From the NCBI GenBank assembly GCA_903906515.1, contig CAIVKO010000191.1:1-64000 (forward strand): 64,000 nt of DNA. The letters are read 5' to 3'. Shown here in pieces: positions 10,290 through 20,970 of the stretch. This DNA is from Akkermansiaceae bacterium. GTDB taxonomy: Bacteria > Verrucomicrobiota > Verrucomicrobiia > Verrucomicrobiales > Akkermansiaceae. Numbering within the stretch: position 1 is the first letter of the stretch; each line of letters opens with the position of its first letter. Under the pieces are notes generated by a model. That model was not told the origin of the DNA and searched no databases. It saw only the letters and a program-made list of their open reading frames with translations. The translations under genes were made by a program, and so were the position numbers.

Positions 10290-11147
10290 TTATTTCACCT
10301 CGAAGGAAAGCCGGGCTTTGCCTTCAGGGTCCTTGTCGGAGTCGGATGTCCAAACGATGGTAAATCCATAATGCAGTGGGGTGGGTTGGTCGTTTGAGAA
10401 GGTCATCGAGGAGTTTGGGGAAGAAACAAACTCGAATTTTTTGCCTTTGTAGGAGTTGATGTCGATTTCCGCGCTTGTGATCCCGGTACCATTGCTTTCC
10501 TTGGTGATCGCGTCCGCTTTTTCCACGAGTTTGAATTTCTTGCGTTTGCCATCGGTCCATTTGATGTCGATTCGGTCCTTATCGATGGTTTTTTCGAATG
10601 CTTTTTCCTCCTTCCTGCCTGTCTTGATGGCATAAAGATAAGGATCCGGGAATTTCACTTGGATTGAGAAACGGAGCGGATTTTTTTTGAATGTTCCGGT
10701 GTCCAGCATGCGTCCTCCGATAGAGATCACATTGCGCTGTTGTTCGATGATGACCTCGAAGGAGGAATCGCCGGTGATCTTTCCGGTGAAGCCGGTCTTT
10801 ACGAGTTTATTGGTGGCGGGTTCGGTGGGCTGGAGGGATTCCATTTTAATTTTTTTGTTAGTGACTTTGCCATCCGGCGAGATCGCCTGAATGGTGACGT
10901 CAATGGGAATGGTCATTTTTTGGGCTACGGGCTCACCTTTGTCTCCAATCGGTGTGAGTGTGATTTTACCATCAGAGGTGACGGTGAATTGATAGTGCTT
11001 GTTAGCGAATGCGGTGTAGTAGCCCTGCCATGGTTTTTTATCCACTGTGGGGAGTTGGGCGGATACCCGAAGAATGCCGGAACCGCTGAGTGTGAGTGAA
11101 GCAAATATCGTTGTAAGAAGTCGCTGATAGGTCATGACGCGGAGCAA
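10290..11147 (-). CDS. Hypothetical secreted protein
   Basis: 285 aa, signal-peptide-like N-terminus (LTTIFASLTLSGSGILRVSA). Confidence 0.55.
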   Translation of the reverse strand: MLRVMTYQRLLTTIFASLTLSGSGILRVSAQLPTVDKKPWQGYYTAFANKHYQFTVTSDGKITLTPIGDKGEPVAQKMTIPIDVTIQAISPDGKVTNKKIKMESLQPTEPATNKLVKTGFTGKITGDSSFEVIIEQQRNVISIGGRMLDTGTFKKNPLRFSIQVKFPDPYLYAIKTGRKEEKAFEKTIDKDRIDIKWTDGKRKKFKLVEKADAITKESNGTGITSAEIDINSYKGKKFEFVSSPNSSMTFSNDQPTPLHYGFTIVWTSDSDKDPEGKARLSFEVK

Positions 11148-11220
11148 AACTCAGAGTGCGCTGCAGTGCCAGCTGAAAATCAGCAACAGAAACAATTTTG
11201 GCTAACTTTTTAACAAACTA

Positions 11221-12309
11221 TCAAAGATATGCCGTTAGCCCGTCCACAGCCTCCTGATCAAGCTTCCGGACCAACGCAATGACTAACGAAATCATTTGAA
11301 TGTAATCGTTGATATCGATGATGGCGTTGTGCGAGTGAATGTAACGAGCGGGGACACCGAGCACGATGCTGGGGATGCCGTAGTTGGCCAGATGGAATGA
11401 ACCGGCGTCGGTGCCACCGCTGCGGCGGACGGTGATCTGGTGGTTGATGCCCTCCGCGCGCGCGGTTTCGACGGCCAACGCCACGAGGCGGGGATTGGCG
11501 ATGGCGGTGGGATCGAAAATGCGGATTTGCACTCCGCCGCCAAGTCGTCCCTGGCACTCGGAGCGGGAGAATCCCGGCGCGTCATCCGCCGGGGGACCTT
11601 CGAGCACGATGGCGACGTCCGGGGTGGCAAAGGCGGCAGCGGTTTTCGCGCCACGCAGGCCGACTTCCTCTTGGACGGTTCCGCAGAGGATGAGGCGGTT
11701 CGGGTGCTGGGAGGTGGAGAGGATTTGTCCAGATTGGATCACGCCGGCCATGCCGACGCGGTTGTCGAAGGCCTTGGCCATGTAATAATCCTCACGAGTC
11801 ATCTGCGTGAACATGGAACAAGGAGCGATCGGATCACCTAACGAAATACCGAATTCCTCCACTGCCTGCCGTCGGGATTCGGCACCGACGTCGATGAACA
11901 TCTGCTCGATGGACATCACCTGGCGGCGTTGGGCATCCGGCAGGAAATGAGGAGGGCGGGATGACACCACGCCGAGGATTTTCTCGCCGTTGCGGGTAAG
12001 GATTTCGACACGTTGCGAGAGCAGGTTGTGTTCCCACCAACCGCCGACGGGAAGAAACTGAATGAATCCCTCCGGCGTGATGTTTTGCACCAGAAAACCC
12101 ACCTCGTCCATGTGCCCGGCCACCATCACCCGCGGACCCTGGCTGCCGATTTCACAAAACACCGAGCCGTTCCGATCCGTGGAGAGATCGCCGCATTCCT
12201 CAAGCTCGTCGACAAAGATCGCGCGGACTTCATCCTCGTGGCCCGGCACCGAGTGGGCTTCCGTCAGCTCCTGCAACAATGAAACGGCTTTCGTTTGCAT
12301 GGTCGCCAT
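11221..12309 (-). CDS. M42 family metallopeptidase (glutamyl aminopeptidase/endoglucanase-like)
   Basis: MVAGHMDEVGF, KAFDNRVG, TVQEEVGLRGAKTAA, GTDAG motifs; start refined to MATMQTKAVSLLQEL. Confidence 0.9.
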   Translation of the reverse strand: MATMQTKAVSLLQELTEAHSVPGHEDEVRAIFVDELEECGDLSTDRNGSVFCEIGSQGPRVMVAGHMDEVGFLVQNITPEGFIQFLPVGGWWEHNLLSQRVEILTRNGEKILGVVSSRPPHFLPDAQRRQVMSIEQMFIDVGAESRRQAVEEFGISLGDPIAPCSMFTQMTREDYYMAKAFDNRVGMAGVIQSGQILSTSQHPNRLILCGTVQEEVGLRGAKTAAAFATPDVAIVLEGPPADDAPGFSRSECQGRLGGGVQIRIFDPTAIANPRLVALAVETARAEGINHQITVRRSGGTDAGSFHLANYGIPSIVLGVPARYIHSHNAIIDINDYIQMISLVIALVRKLDQEAVDGLTAYL

Positions 12310-12354
12310 TGTGCACGGATCGACTGCGCTTCCAAGCGCCAAAATGGGATACTC

Positions 12355-13773
12355 CTAACGGCCGGTGGTTTTCATCAGCCAATCATCGATTGCCTTCGCG
12401 CTGCGTTTGCCGTCGCCCATGGCAAGGATGACGGTAGCCGCGCCACGGACGATGTCGCCGCCGGCGAAGATGCCGGGAATGCTGGTCATGCCATTTTCGT
12501 CGGTCTCGATGTTGCCCCACTTGTTGAGTTTGAGGTCGGGACAGGTGGCGGTGAGGAGCGGGTTGGCGCGGGTGCCGATGGCCACGACCACGGCGTCGCA
12601 GTCGAGGATGAACTCGGAGTTGGGTATGGGTTTCGGACTGCGGCGTCCGGAGGCGTCGGGTTCGCCGAGTTCCATGCGTTCGCAGCGGAGGCCGCTGACC
12701 CACTTTTTTTCGTCGCCGATGACTTCGAGCGGGGCGATGAGGGTTTCGAAATCAACTCCCTCCGCCAAAGCGTGGTGGACTTCCTCGATGCGTGCCGGCA
12801 TTTCCGCGAGTGTCCGGCGGTAAACGATCATCGCGCGTTCCGCACCCAATCGTTTGGCGGTGCGCACGGCATCCATGGCCACGTTGCCGCCGCCGACCAC
12901 GGCCACCCGCTTGGATCGCAGCACCGGTGTGTCCGCGCCTTCGGCGTAGGCCTCCATGAGGTTGACGCGTGTTAGATATTCGTTGGCGGAATAGACACCC
13001 TTGTAGTTCTCTCCGCGGATGTTCATGAACACCGGCAGCCCCGCACCGTTGGCGAGGAAAACAGCATCGAAGGATTCCATCAACTCGGGCAAGGTATAAG
13101 TCCGGCCGATGACCACGTTGTTCTCGATTTTGACGCCTGCCTCGATGAGACGCTCGACCTCTTCTTCGACGATTTGTTTCGGCAGGCGGAACTCGGGGAT
13201 GCCATAGACAAGCACGCCGCCGGGTTTGTGAAGCGCTTCGTAGATCGTGATCTCATGGCCGAGTTTGAGCAACTCGCCCGCAGCGGTTAGGCCGGCCGGA
13301 CCGCCACCTACGATGGCGATTTTCTTTCCGGTCGGTGGCCGGGGGGTGAGGGTGACGGTGCCTTCGTGGGCCCGCGCCCAATCGGCGACGAAACGTTCGA
13401 GGTATCCGATGGCAACGGGTTTGCCCTTGACGCCGCGCACGCACTGGACCTCGCACTGGACTTCCTGCGGGCAGACGCGACCGGTGATGGCGGGCAGAGC
13501 GTTGTCACCGAACAAGCTGCGTGCGGCGGATGGCAGGTCGCCCTCGACGATGAACTCGAGGAAGCGCGGGATGTTGACCATGACCGGGCAACCTTGCATG
13601 CACTTGGGTTCCTTGCACTGGATGCAGCGCTGCGCCTCCATCAGCGCGATCTGCTCGGTGAAACCGAGATTTACTTCGAGAAAATTTCCGGCGCGTTGGG
13701 TAGCATCCTGTTCCGGCATCATCTGCCGGTCGATTTTCATACGGTCTTTGAGTGGGATTTTCGGCTCGCTCAT
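12355..13773 (-). CDS. nfnB: NADPH-binding glutamate synthase small-subunit-like / NfnB-like subunit
   Basis: 472 aa; CIQCKEPKCMQGCPVMVNIPRFLE and FAD/NAD motifs; overlaps an NfnA-like gene by 4 bp. Confidence 0.8.
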   Translation of the reverse strand: MSEPKIPLKDRMKIDRQMMPEQDATQRAGNFLEVNLGFTEQIALMEAQRCIQCKEPKCMQGCPVMVNIPRFLEFIVEGDLPSAARSLFGDNALPAITGRVCPQEVQCEVQCVRGVKGKPVAIGYLERFVADWARAHEGTVTLTPRPPTGKKIAIVGGGPAGLTAAGELLKLGHEITIYEALHKPGGVLVYGIPEFRLPKQIVEEEVERLIEAGVKIENNVVIGRTYTLPELMESFDAVFLANGAGLPVFMNIRGENYKGVYSANEYLTRVNLMEAYAEGADTPVLRSKRVAVVGGGNVAMDAVRTAKRLGAERAMIVYRRTLAEMPARIEEVHHALAEGVDFETLIAPLEVIGDEKKWVSGLRCERMELGEPDASGRRSPKPIPNSEFILDCDAVVVAIGTRANPLLTATCPDLKLNKWGNIETDENGMTSIPGIFAGGDIVRGAATVILAMGDGKRSAKAIDDWLMKTTGR

Positions 13774-14639
13774 GGTGTGTGGGAAGTAGGTTTTTGACCG
13801 TGTTCAAGTCCGATACGGCAGTTACCGGCATCACAGGCGTGCACGGCTTTTTCCTCGAATTCGCGGTAAGTGCCGAGGCGGTCGGCCAATAGATCGAAAT
13901 CCACGAGATGGCCGTCGAATTCCGGGCCATCGACGCAGGCGAAACGGGTGGCGCCGCCGACGTCCACGCGGCACCCGCCGCACATGCCCGTGCCATCCAC
14001 CATCACCGGATTGAGTGAAACGATGGTGTGCACGCCATAGGGTCTCGTTAGATTGGCGATGGCGCGCATCATCGGCACCGGTCCCACGGCATAGACAACA
14101 TCCACGCCGCCGGCATCAAGGATTTCGCGGGCGGCATCGGTGACGAAACCTTTACGGCCATAACTGCCGTCATCGGTGCAGACAACGACTTTGCCAAGTT
14201 TGCCCAGTTCTTCTTCAAAAATCACCCACTCCTTCGAGCGTCCGCCGATCACGCTGATGACCTCCACTCCGAGGCGTTGAAGCCCTTGTGCCATCGGATG
14301 CACCACAGCGGTGCCCACGCCGCCGCCAACACACATCGCGCGGCCGGAGGTAATCATCTCGGTGGGATGCCCGAGCGGGCCGGAAATATCCTTGATGAAA
14401 TCGCCTGGTTCCAACGCGACAAGCTCGCGGGTGGATTTCCCGACCGCCTGGATGACCAGTGCGATCGTGCCTTTCTCCGGGTCGGCATCGGCGATGGTGA
14501 GAGGGATACGTTCGGCTCCGTCGCCGCGGCGGACGATCACGAATTGGCCCGGATGGCGGATTTCGGAGATACGCCGAGCCTCGACGTCGAGTCGGGTGAC
14601 ATTCGGGCTGAGCTGGGATTTTGCAACGATGGTGTGCAT
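13770..14639 (-). CDS. nfnA: Ferredoxin-NADP reductase-like / NfnA-like subunit (SudB/DHODB type)
   Basis: GMCGGCRVDVGGATRFACVDGPEFDGHLVDFDLLADRL C-terminal [2Fe-2S] signature; start refined to MHTIVAKSQLSPNV. Confidence 0.82.
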   Translation of the reverse strand: MHTIVAKSQLSPNVTRLDVEARRISEIRHPGQFVIVRRGDGAERIPLTIADADPEKGTIALVIQAVGKSTRELVALEPGDFIKDISGPLGHPTEMITSGRAMCVGGGVGTAVVHPMAQGLQRLGVEVISVIGGRSKEWVIFEEELGKLGKVVVCTDDGSYGRKGFVTDAAREILDAGGVDVVYAVGPVPMMRAIANLTRPYGVHTIVSLNPVMVDGTGMCGGCRVDVGGATRFACVDGPEFDGHLVDFDLLADRLGTYREFEEKAVHACDAGNCRIGLEHGQKPTSHTP

Positions 14640-14758
14640 GAGGATGGAGAAAAACCGTTTTTCAGGGCGGAAGGTTTCTCTTAAGGACCCGAAGGTCAAG
14701 CCCGCAGGGTGAAATATGCGGATTGGAACCAGGTTCGTTCCGGAAAAGGCTCAACCGT

Positions 14759-15808
14759 TTATGCCAGAGCAATACACTTGCCGAGGCGGATGGATTTTTC
14801 CTCGGCTTCGCAGATGCGCACGGCGTTCAATGCATCTTCCGGGGTGACGGTGGTCGGTGGTTTGCCCGCCTGGATGGATTCGATCATGTGGCGCAGTTCG
14901 CCGACGTATCCATCCGCGCCTTTGCAGCGCATCACCCGCGGCTTGCGACCTTCTTCATACACCATCAGAGCCTCGCCCCCCCGTTTCAAATCAAAGTCCA
15001 CCGTCGCTTTTTCGAAGTTGACGGTATAACTCATGTTAAAACCATGACCGGCGGTCATCAGCCAGGTGCCTTCTGCGGAAACCACCGCGCCACAGGCGAC
15101 TTGGTATTGTGTGACCACGTAGTCGATCGCACCGCTCACCCTTGTCAGGCCGCTGGAGAATACACTTTTTGGAATACCAAACAGGAATTGGACGAAGTCG
15201 GTATCGTGAATGTGCAGGTCCAGCAGGGCACCGCCCGACTGAGCGCCGTTGAAATAGCTGTCGCGGCTCCAACCCGGGTTTTCCGAGACCCGCCGGAAAC
15301 GTGCTGCGAGCACATTGCCGAAACGTCCGTCATCCACGGCATCCTTGAGCCATGCCCATTCGGGCCAGAAGCGCATGCACATGGCAGGCAGCAGGAAACC
15401 CTTGGCGGTGCGGGCTGCGTTGATGATCTGCCGCGCTTGGGCCGCCGTGCGGGCGAGTGGTTTTTCGCAAACCACGTGTTTGCCTGCCTTCAGCGAGGCA
15501 ACCGTCAGTGGCACATGCAAGGGCGTGGGCACGCACAAGTCCACCAAGTCCACTTCCGGATCCGTTAGAAGGTCCTCGAGTTTCTTGTAAACCCTGAGTT
15601 TCCGTCCGAGATCCAGGACGTCCGCACCACGGATGTTGCCACCTGCTCCAGCAAGGATGCCGTTGACCGGTTCCCTCACCGAATCACACACCGCGACGAT
15701 TCGCGCGCCTTTGATTTTCTGATAGGACTTGAGATGGGTGATGCCCATGAAGCCGAGTCCGACGACCGCGACATTCACTTTGCTGGGCGATGATGGAATT
15801 TTTTTCAT
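14759..15808 (-). CDS. Gfo/Idh/MocA family oxidoreductase
   Basis: VAVVGLGFMGITHLKSY Rossmann start, CEKPLART motif. Confidence 0.92.
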   Translation of the reverse strand: MKKIPSSPSKVNVAVVGLGFMGITHLKSYQKIKGARIVAVCDSVREPVNGILAGAGGNIRGADVLDLGRKLRVYKKLEDLLTDPEVDLVDLCVPTPLHVPLTVASLKAGKHVVCEKPLARTAAQARQIINAARTAKGFLLPAMCMRFWPEWAWLKDAVDDGRFGNVLAARFRRVSENPGWSRDSYFNGAQSGGALLDLHIHDTDFVQFLFGIPKSVFSSGLTRVSGAIDYVVTQYQVACGAVVSAEGTWLMTAGHGFNMSYTVNFEKATVDFDLKRGGEALMVYEEGRKPRVMRCKGADGYVGELRHMIESIQAGKPPTTVTPEDALNAVRICEAEEKSIRLGKCIALA

Positions 15809-15883
15809 GATGATGGTTCTTTGAAGTATCTTCTGGCTGGGTGAGGAATGATTTTCTATCAACTTTTTGACAGCGACGATGAC

Positions 15884-16717
15884 TCAGCCGGCCAGCGATT
15901 CCACCATGGATTTCGCGGAGCGGATGTCTTCCGTTCGCTGAGCGCCGGCTTCCCGTTCGATGCAGCAATCCCCTTGAAAACCGAGTGTTTCCAACGTGGA
16001 GAAAAACGCTTTCCAGTCCACTTCGCCGGTGCCTGCGACGACTTCCTCGCCCCATGTTCCCGGTTGCAGGGTGGCCTTGGCATCCTTGACGTGAACCTGC
16101 CGGATCCATGGTCCAAGAACGCGCATCGCCTCGATCGGGTCGCCCTTCCCATACAGGATCATGTTGGCGGGATCAAAGTTCACTCCCACATTCGGGCAAC
16201 CCAGATTTTCCAGAAACGAACGCAGGGTTTCGGCGGTTTCCTGACCGGTCTCCAATGCCAGCCCGATGTTCCGCGCGGCGAACTCCTCCGCCACCTGTTG
16301 AAGCCGCTGTTTGAGTTTGTGGAAATCCGGATCGCTCTCTTCATGGGGCAGAAACCCGGCGTGAAAGCTGACGAGACGCATGCCGAGTTCGTCGGCCAGG
16401 CGCGCCGCGGCCTGGATGTGTTTCCAGTTTTTTTCCCATGTCGCATCCGGCACGAGTCCGCCCGTCAGGCGGATCGTTTCCAGCGTCGCGTAATTCTCGC
16501 CAGCCGTGCCAAACATGCCGGAGACCAGAGTCACGCCTTCCTGTTTGCAGGCTTCTCCGAAGTTTTTCCAGACATCTGGGCATTCCAGAATCGGGTCCAG
16601 TGCGCATTGGACACGGTACAACCCCAAAGTCGCCAGACGCGAGAAAAGTTCCTCCGGACTGGCGGGCTGCAGCGACCAACTGCAAACGGCGAGACGATGT
16701 TTGATGGAATCTGTCAT
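15884..16717 (-). CDS. Sugar phosphate isomerase/epimerase (AP endonuclease 2-like TIM barrel)
   Basis: NVGVNFDPANMILYGKGDP and HVKDAK motifs. Confidence 0.88.
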   Translation of the reverse strand: MTDSIKHRLAVCSWSLQPASPEELFSRLATLGLYRVQCALDPILECPDVWKNFGEACKQEGVTLVSGMFGTAGENYATLETIRLTGGLVPDATWEKNWKHIQAAARLADELGMRLVSFHAGFLPHEESDPDFHKLKQRLQQVAEEFAARNIGLALETGQETAETLRSFLENLGCPNVGVNFDPANMILYGKGDPIEAMRVLGPWIRQVHVKDAKATLQPGTWGEEVVAGTGEVDWKAFFSTLETLGFQGDCCIEREAGAQRTEDIRSAKSMVESLAG

Positions 16718-16896
16718 GGCGGAAATGATGAGGTGAAAATGGATGTGTCAATCAGTCGGCTCGTACCAATGGACACACGAAGCGCACCTCAAGAATGCAG
16801 ACCCGGCATCATGGAGGCAATCGCCAATTCACGGGAAATATGCCAAATCATTTTCCGGTGGGATCAGGATGCCTGACGCATTTTTGCAGACGTCGC

Positions 16897-19662
16897 TCAA
16901 TCCGCAACCGATACCGAGGTGCTGGTGAAGACGTAGTGTCCGGATCCGATGGCGAAAACCTGGCAACCGTTCTCCGCGCCGAGATGTTTCACGCAGGGTG
17001 CCTGGGCCACAGGTTGGTCGCCTTCCCGGATGTCGTCGATCGTTGTTCCTGGAAGGAACAGCTTGGCTGTCGTGTTAGGCGGCACCTCGATCTCAAAAGT
17101 GCCCTTGCGGTCCATTCGCGACCAATTGCTCACCATCCGGCCGTAATACGACCCGCTGGTCGTGTTGGCGTAGGTTAGATCGCCGACAAGTTTGGGTTTG
17201 ATGAGGAATTGTTTCATACCGTAGCGCTCGGGATCGGGCAGGATACCGCCAATCGCTTTGGTGAAATATCCGGAAATGCCGGTGTAGCAGGTGTGGATAC
17301 GGCTGTCCTCACCATCGATGGGCCAGTATTCGGGCCATGTCGTTTCGCCGCGCTTGAGGAAGTAGCCGTAGCCTGGCTGCTCGGTCCGGTTGAGGCAACG
17401 GAAGAGCAGGTCGGCGCGCCCCGCGTCCTCGACGAGATACTTGAGCAGAATCGGCAGACCCGAACTGCCGGTGTCGAGGTAGGGCTTGCGGGATGAAATC
17501 TCTTCGATAAACCCTGCCAACACCGCCTCCCGCTCGCTTTCCGGCGTGATGCCGACGTAGAGTGGAAATGCCATCGAGAGCTGCCTGCCGTCGATGTAGC
17601 GATTGTTCTCCGCGTCATAAAAATGCTTGTGCGCATTGCGCCTCAAATCGTCGAGTCGTTTCTGATAGATTTTCACATCCTCCTCCTTGCTGAGGACTTT
17701 TGCCGCCTGCACCAGGACCATCAGGTCGTAGGCATAGACACAGTTGTTGAACAGTTGGGCCGCGGGCGTGTTGCCGTATTCGCTGCCGTGCGGGGTCGCC
17801 CAGTCGCCGAGAAAGCGCGCGGCGTTCTCGTAGGCGACCAGCACGCCGTCTTCGGAAACCGAGCGACTGAGGAAATCCAGCCATTTTTTCATCGGTCCGT
17901 AGGCGGTCTCTAGCTGGCGTTTGTCACCGTATGCTTTGAAGTATTCCCAACTCATGGTTACCGGTGCGCTGCTCCACAAGGTACCACCCGCGCCCTTGTA
18001 AACCTGGGGCGCGATGGTGTTCACGAAGCCGTCCTCGCGCTGCACATCGAACCAATCCTGCGCGACCTTGCGGTAATAGGCGGCCGAATCGAAATGCGGC
18101 ATCGCGCATCCCCACGAGCAGGCCAGAGCGATTTCACCATAACCGTAGCGCTCGCGATGCGGACAGTCCATGGTCACGCCGTTGACGGTGCAGGCGAGGT
18201 AGGTCCGCAGGTCAGTCTCGTAGATCTCGTGAAACATCGGCTTGGAACACTCGAAACGCCCGGTCCGCACGCGGTCGTTGCTGATGGTGTGGCAGATCAG
18301 GTCGCTGAGGTCCGGTTTGTATCCCAGCCCGTGCACGGTGATCCAGCGTCCGGCCGTGTAGTTGAACCGGTGGCTGAATGTGCCGGTGCCGCTGGCGTCG
18401 TGGATGTATTGACTCTCTTGTTTGTATTCGATGATCTTACCTTCGCGGTTCGCGGTGGTGAATCGAATCACCTGTCCTTCCTTGCCATTGCGCAGCTTGA
18501 ATTCAATCCAACCGGTGAAATTGCGCCCCATGTCAAAGATGTGGCATCCATCACCTTCGCTCATTGAAACCGGATGCAGCGTTTCCAACTTGCGATCCGG
18601 TTCGAGCATCTGCGCGGATAGGATCGCTTCTTTTTGATAGATGCTCGCATTGGCCCAACCGCTGTCATCAAATCCGGCCTCGTTCCATCCGGCCACCATG
18701 GCCCGCGCATCGACCGATTCGCCGCCGTATTCTCCCTTTCCGCCGCCTTTCCACAAGCCGAGGTTCTCGCTGCAACTGATCCGGCACTTCCAACTTTCAT
18801 CCGTCTGGAGGCTGCGGCCACCGCTCATGTCCACCTGGCACTTGAGGATCGAATCCTGCTTCCACACGCCCTTACCAAACGACCCATCAGCCCGCGCCCA
18901 GCCGGGGCCGGTCCACACGGCGATCACGTTCTTGCCCGTCCGCAGAAGCGGAGCGATGTCATAGGTCACGTAGAACGCGCGTTTTGTCAGATTTGTCACG
19001 GCAGGTGCCAGCACCGTATTGCCGACGCGCTGGCCGTTCACATATAGCTCGTGGTATCCGATGGAACACACATGCGCGAAGGCCTGGCCTGGAATCTTCT
19101 CCAAATCAAAGTTCTTCCGATACCAGATGTGCTTCACGTCCTCTGCCGCAGCCAGGCGGATCCATGAGCCCTTCCAGTCGGATTTTTCTAACAATCCAAT
19201 CGAAAACCGCGCGTTCTTGCTCCATGCTCCGGGTTGACCCTCCTTGTCCCACACCCGCACCTTCCAACGCGCCGCCTGATTCGATTGGAGCGCTTCCCCA
19301 GCATAGACATTGTTCACGGATTCTTCCGAATCCACCTTGCCGGAGTCCCAGAGGAGAAGTGCCTCACCCGCAGTCTCGATCGGCTCGCCGGTCACCACGA
19401 CCTGCCACGCGCTCTGCTTCTGACCGCGCGTCTTTTCCGCATCGACCAGCTTCCAACTGAAGCGCGGCTGCGCCGTATCGATGCCAAGCGGATCGACGAG
19501 ATACTCGCAGCGCAGGTCTTCGATGCGCAGGGTCGTCCCGGCGTTCACGGTGTCATCCTTGCCCTGGGCTGTGGCAAAAGACAGGACGCTGCAAAGAATG
19601 GCAACGCAAGGGAGCCAGGAGGATGATTTCATCAGTTTTATGATTTTCGAGAGCTTCACCAA
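16897..19662 (-). CDS. Alpha-L-rhamnosidase (GH78)
   Basis: 921 aa with signal peptide; CEYLVDPLGIDTAQPRFSWKL, DCPHRERYGYGEIALACSWG, WPEYWP motifs. Confidence 0.92.
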   Translation of the reverse strand: MVKLSKIIKLMKSSSWLPCVAILCSVLSFATAQGKDDTVNAGTTLRIEDLRCEYLVDPLGIDTAQPRFSWKLVDAEKTRGQKQSAWQVVVTGEPIETAGEALLLWDSGKVDSEESVNNVYAGEALQSNQAARWKVRVWDKEGQPGAWSKNARFSIGLLEKSDWKGSWIRLAAAEDVKHIWYRKNFDLEKIPGQAFAHVCSIGYHELYVNGQRVGNTVLAPAVTNLTKRAFYVTYDIAPLLRTGKNVIAVWTGPGWARADGSFGKGVWKQDSILKCQVDMSGGRSLQTDESWKCRISCSENLGLWKGGGKGEYGGESVDARAMVAGWNEAGFDDSGWANASIYQKEAILSAQMLEPDRKLETLHPVSMSEGDGCHIFDMGRNFTGWIEFKLRNGKEGQVIRFTTANREGKIIEYKQESQYIHDASGTGTFSHRFNYTAGRWITVHGLGYKPDLSDLICHTISNDRVRTGRFECSKPMFHEIYETDLRTYLACTVNGVTMDCPHRERYGYGEIALACSWGCAMPHFDSAAYYRKVAQDWFDVQREDGFVNTIAPQVYKGAGGTLWSSAPVTMSWEYFKAYGDKRQLETAYGPMKKWLDFLSRSVSEDGVLVAYENAARFLGDWATPHGSEYGNTPAAQLFNNCVYAYDLMVLVQAAKVLSKEEDVKIYQKRLDDLRRNAHKHFYDAENNRYIDGRQLSMAFPLYVGITPESEREAVLAGFIEEISSRKPYLDTGSSGLPILLKYLVEDAGRADLLFRCLNRTEQPGYGYFLKRGETTWPEYWPIDGEDSRIHTCYTGISGYFTKAIGGILPDPERYGMKQFLIKPKLVGDLTYANTTSGSYYGRMVSNWSRMDRKGTFEIEVPPNTTAKLFLPGTTIDDIREGDQPVAQAPCVKHLGAENGCQVFAIGSGHYVFTSTSVSVAD

Positions 19663-20897
19663 GCTCCCTCAATCGTGTCCAAGTCCACGCCGAGCGTGCG
19701 TTTGGCGATGGCATCAAGCTTTTCGCGCGGGCCGGTGAGGTGGACGGTGAACTGAGTGTGGGTGTGCGATTCTCCGGGCTTGAGAAACAGGGCGGGGCTT
19801 GAGGTTTCCAGTTCGTAAAACGGACCGAGTGCTTTGGCTCCAGGTTCCGGCGGGCCATCGTTGTAGGCATTGAGCAGATCGCCACCGAAGGGATCGACGT
19901 CTTCTTTCCATTGGGAATCGACGTAAGGCCAAGCTGCGCCGGTGTAATTTTTGTTAGGTGGGATCCTTACCAGGGTCAGTGTGCCGGAGTCCGACTGCCA
20001 ACTGCCCGCGATGCCCATCGAGCGTTTAGGAGGAATGCCGAGTTTGCCGCGCTCCTTGCCATCTCCTTTGAAGAAGAGTGCGGACTTGCCGAACTTGATC
20101 CGGGATTTGGGAATCTCACCGAAATATGCGGTGTTGGCGATGGGTCCGAGCTCCGCGGCATCACCGGGCTTGAAGGGGATGACGATGGTGGTTCCGGGGC
20201 TTGGTTTGAACATGCCGAGCATCCAGATCGATGGCGCTCCGGTTTGGCGGGTCCATTCGTTTTCACCGGAATTTTTTACCAAGTTTTCCGTGATGTAGCC
20301 GACACTTTTTACTCCTTCGGGGATGGTGCCGCCACACAATCCTGCCAGCTCTGTTACGGTGGCGAGGGTGACCTTGCGTTTCAAATCCATCGAAAAGACC
20401 GTGCCCGCGCGGTTGGGTAGCTGCGTGGATTTGGTGAAGGTCGCGCTGTCGGCAGTGGGAGGTGCCGCTGTTTCGAAAGCCTCGGTGTCGATGATCGCCG
20501 GGGTTTTCCAGTTAGCGAAGGTCTGCTCGACTTTTGGCGGGAAGAACAAGGAAAACGGCCCGCCTTCGGGACCGAACCAGAAGCGCTCCTCACCGCCGAA
20601 GACATGAATGTGTTTGGTGAGGCCCGTGCGTTCCGCTTCGGGTTTGATGCCGGCTGCGATGATTTCCGGATTAATCCAACCGAAACTGCCGCCATCCGGG
20701 CCGGTGGCGGTGGAAGTCATGATGCGTCCCTGCCAGGCAGGGGCGATGGCCACCCTCGCGGATCCGGAGCTGAGTTCGATGATGTCCGTGTGCTTTTTTA
20801 GGAATGCGACTTCCTCCTGATAGCTAGGCGCGGCCACGGCGGGAACTCCGGCCAGAATCAGAGCGGTGGAGATGAAGGGATGTTTGTTTGTTTTCAT
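19656..20897 (-). CDS. Secreted DUF4380-like protein
   Basis: Signal peptide MKTNKHPFISTALILAGVPAVAA; domain call recalled from memory. Confidence 0.6.
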   Translation of the reverse strand: MKTNKHPFISTALILAGVPAVAAPSYQEEVAFLKKHTDIIELSSGSARVAIAPAWQGRIMTSTATGPDGGSFGWINPEIIAAGIKPEAERTGLTKHIHVFGGEERFWFGPEGGPFSLFFPPKVEQTFANWKTPAIIDTEAFETAAPPTADSATFTKSTQLPNRAGTVFSMDLKRKVTLATVTELAGLCGGTIPEGVKSVGYITENLVKNSGENEWTRQTGAPSIWMLGMFKPSPGTTIVIPFKPGDAAELGPIANTAYFGEIPKSRIKFGKSALFFKGDGKERGKLGIPPKRSMGIAGSWQSDSGTLTLVRIPPNKNYTGAAWPYVDSQWKEDVDPFGGDLLNAYNDGPPEPGAKALGPFYELETSSPALFLKPGESHTHTQFTVHLTGPREKLDAIAKRTLGVDLDTIEGAW

Positions 20898-20970
20898 GAG
20901 GATAAACGGGTTGTTGAGATCAATCAAAATTCGTAACTATCCGACTCTATGCTTTAAGATTTCAGAAAAT

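Noticed and set aside
15848-16876. 342-aa plus-strand ORF
   Set aside because: Antisense to the TIM-barrel isomerase gene, no domain.
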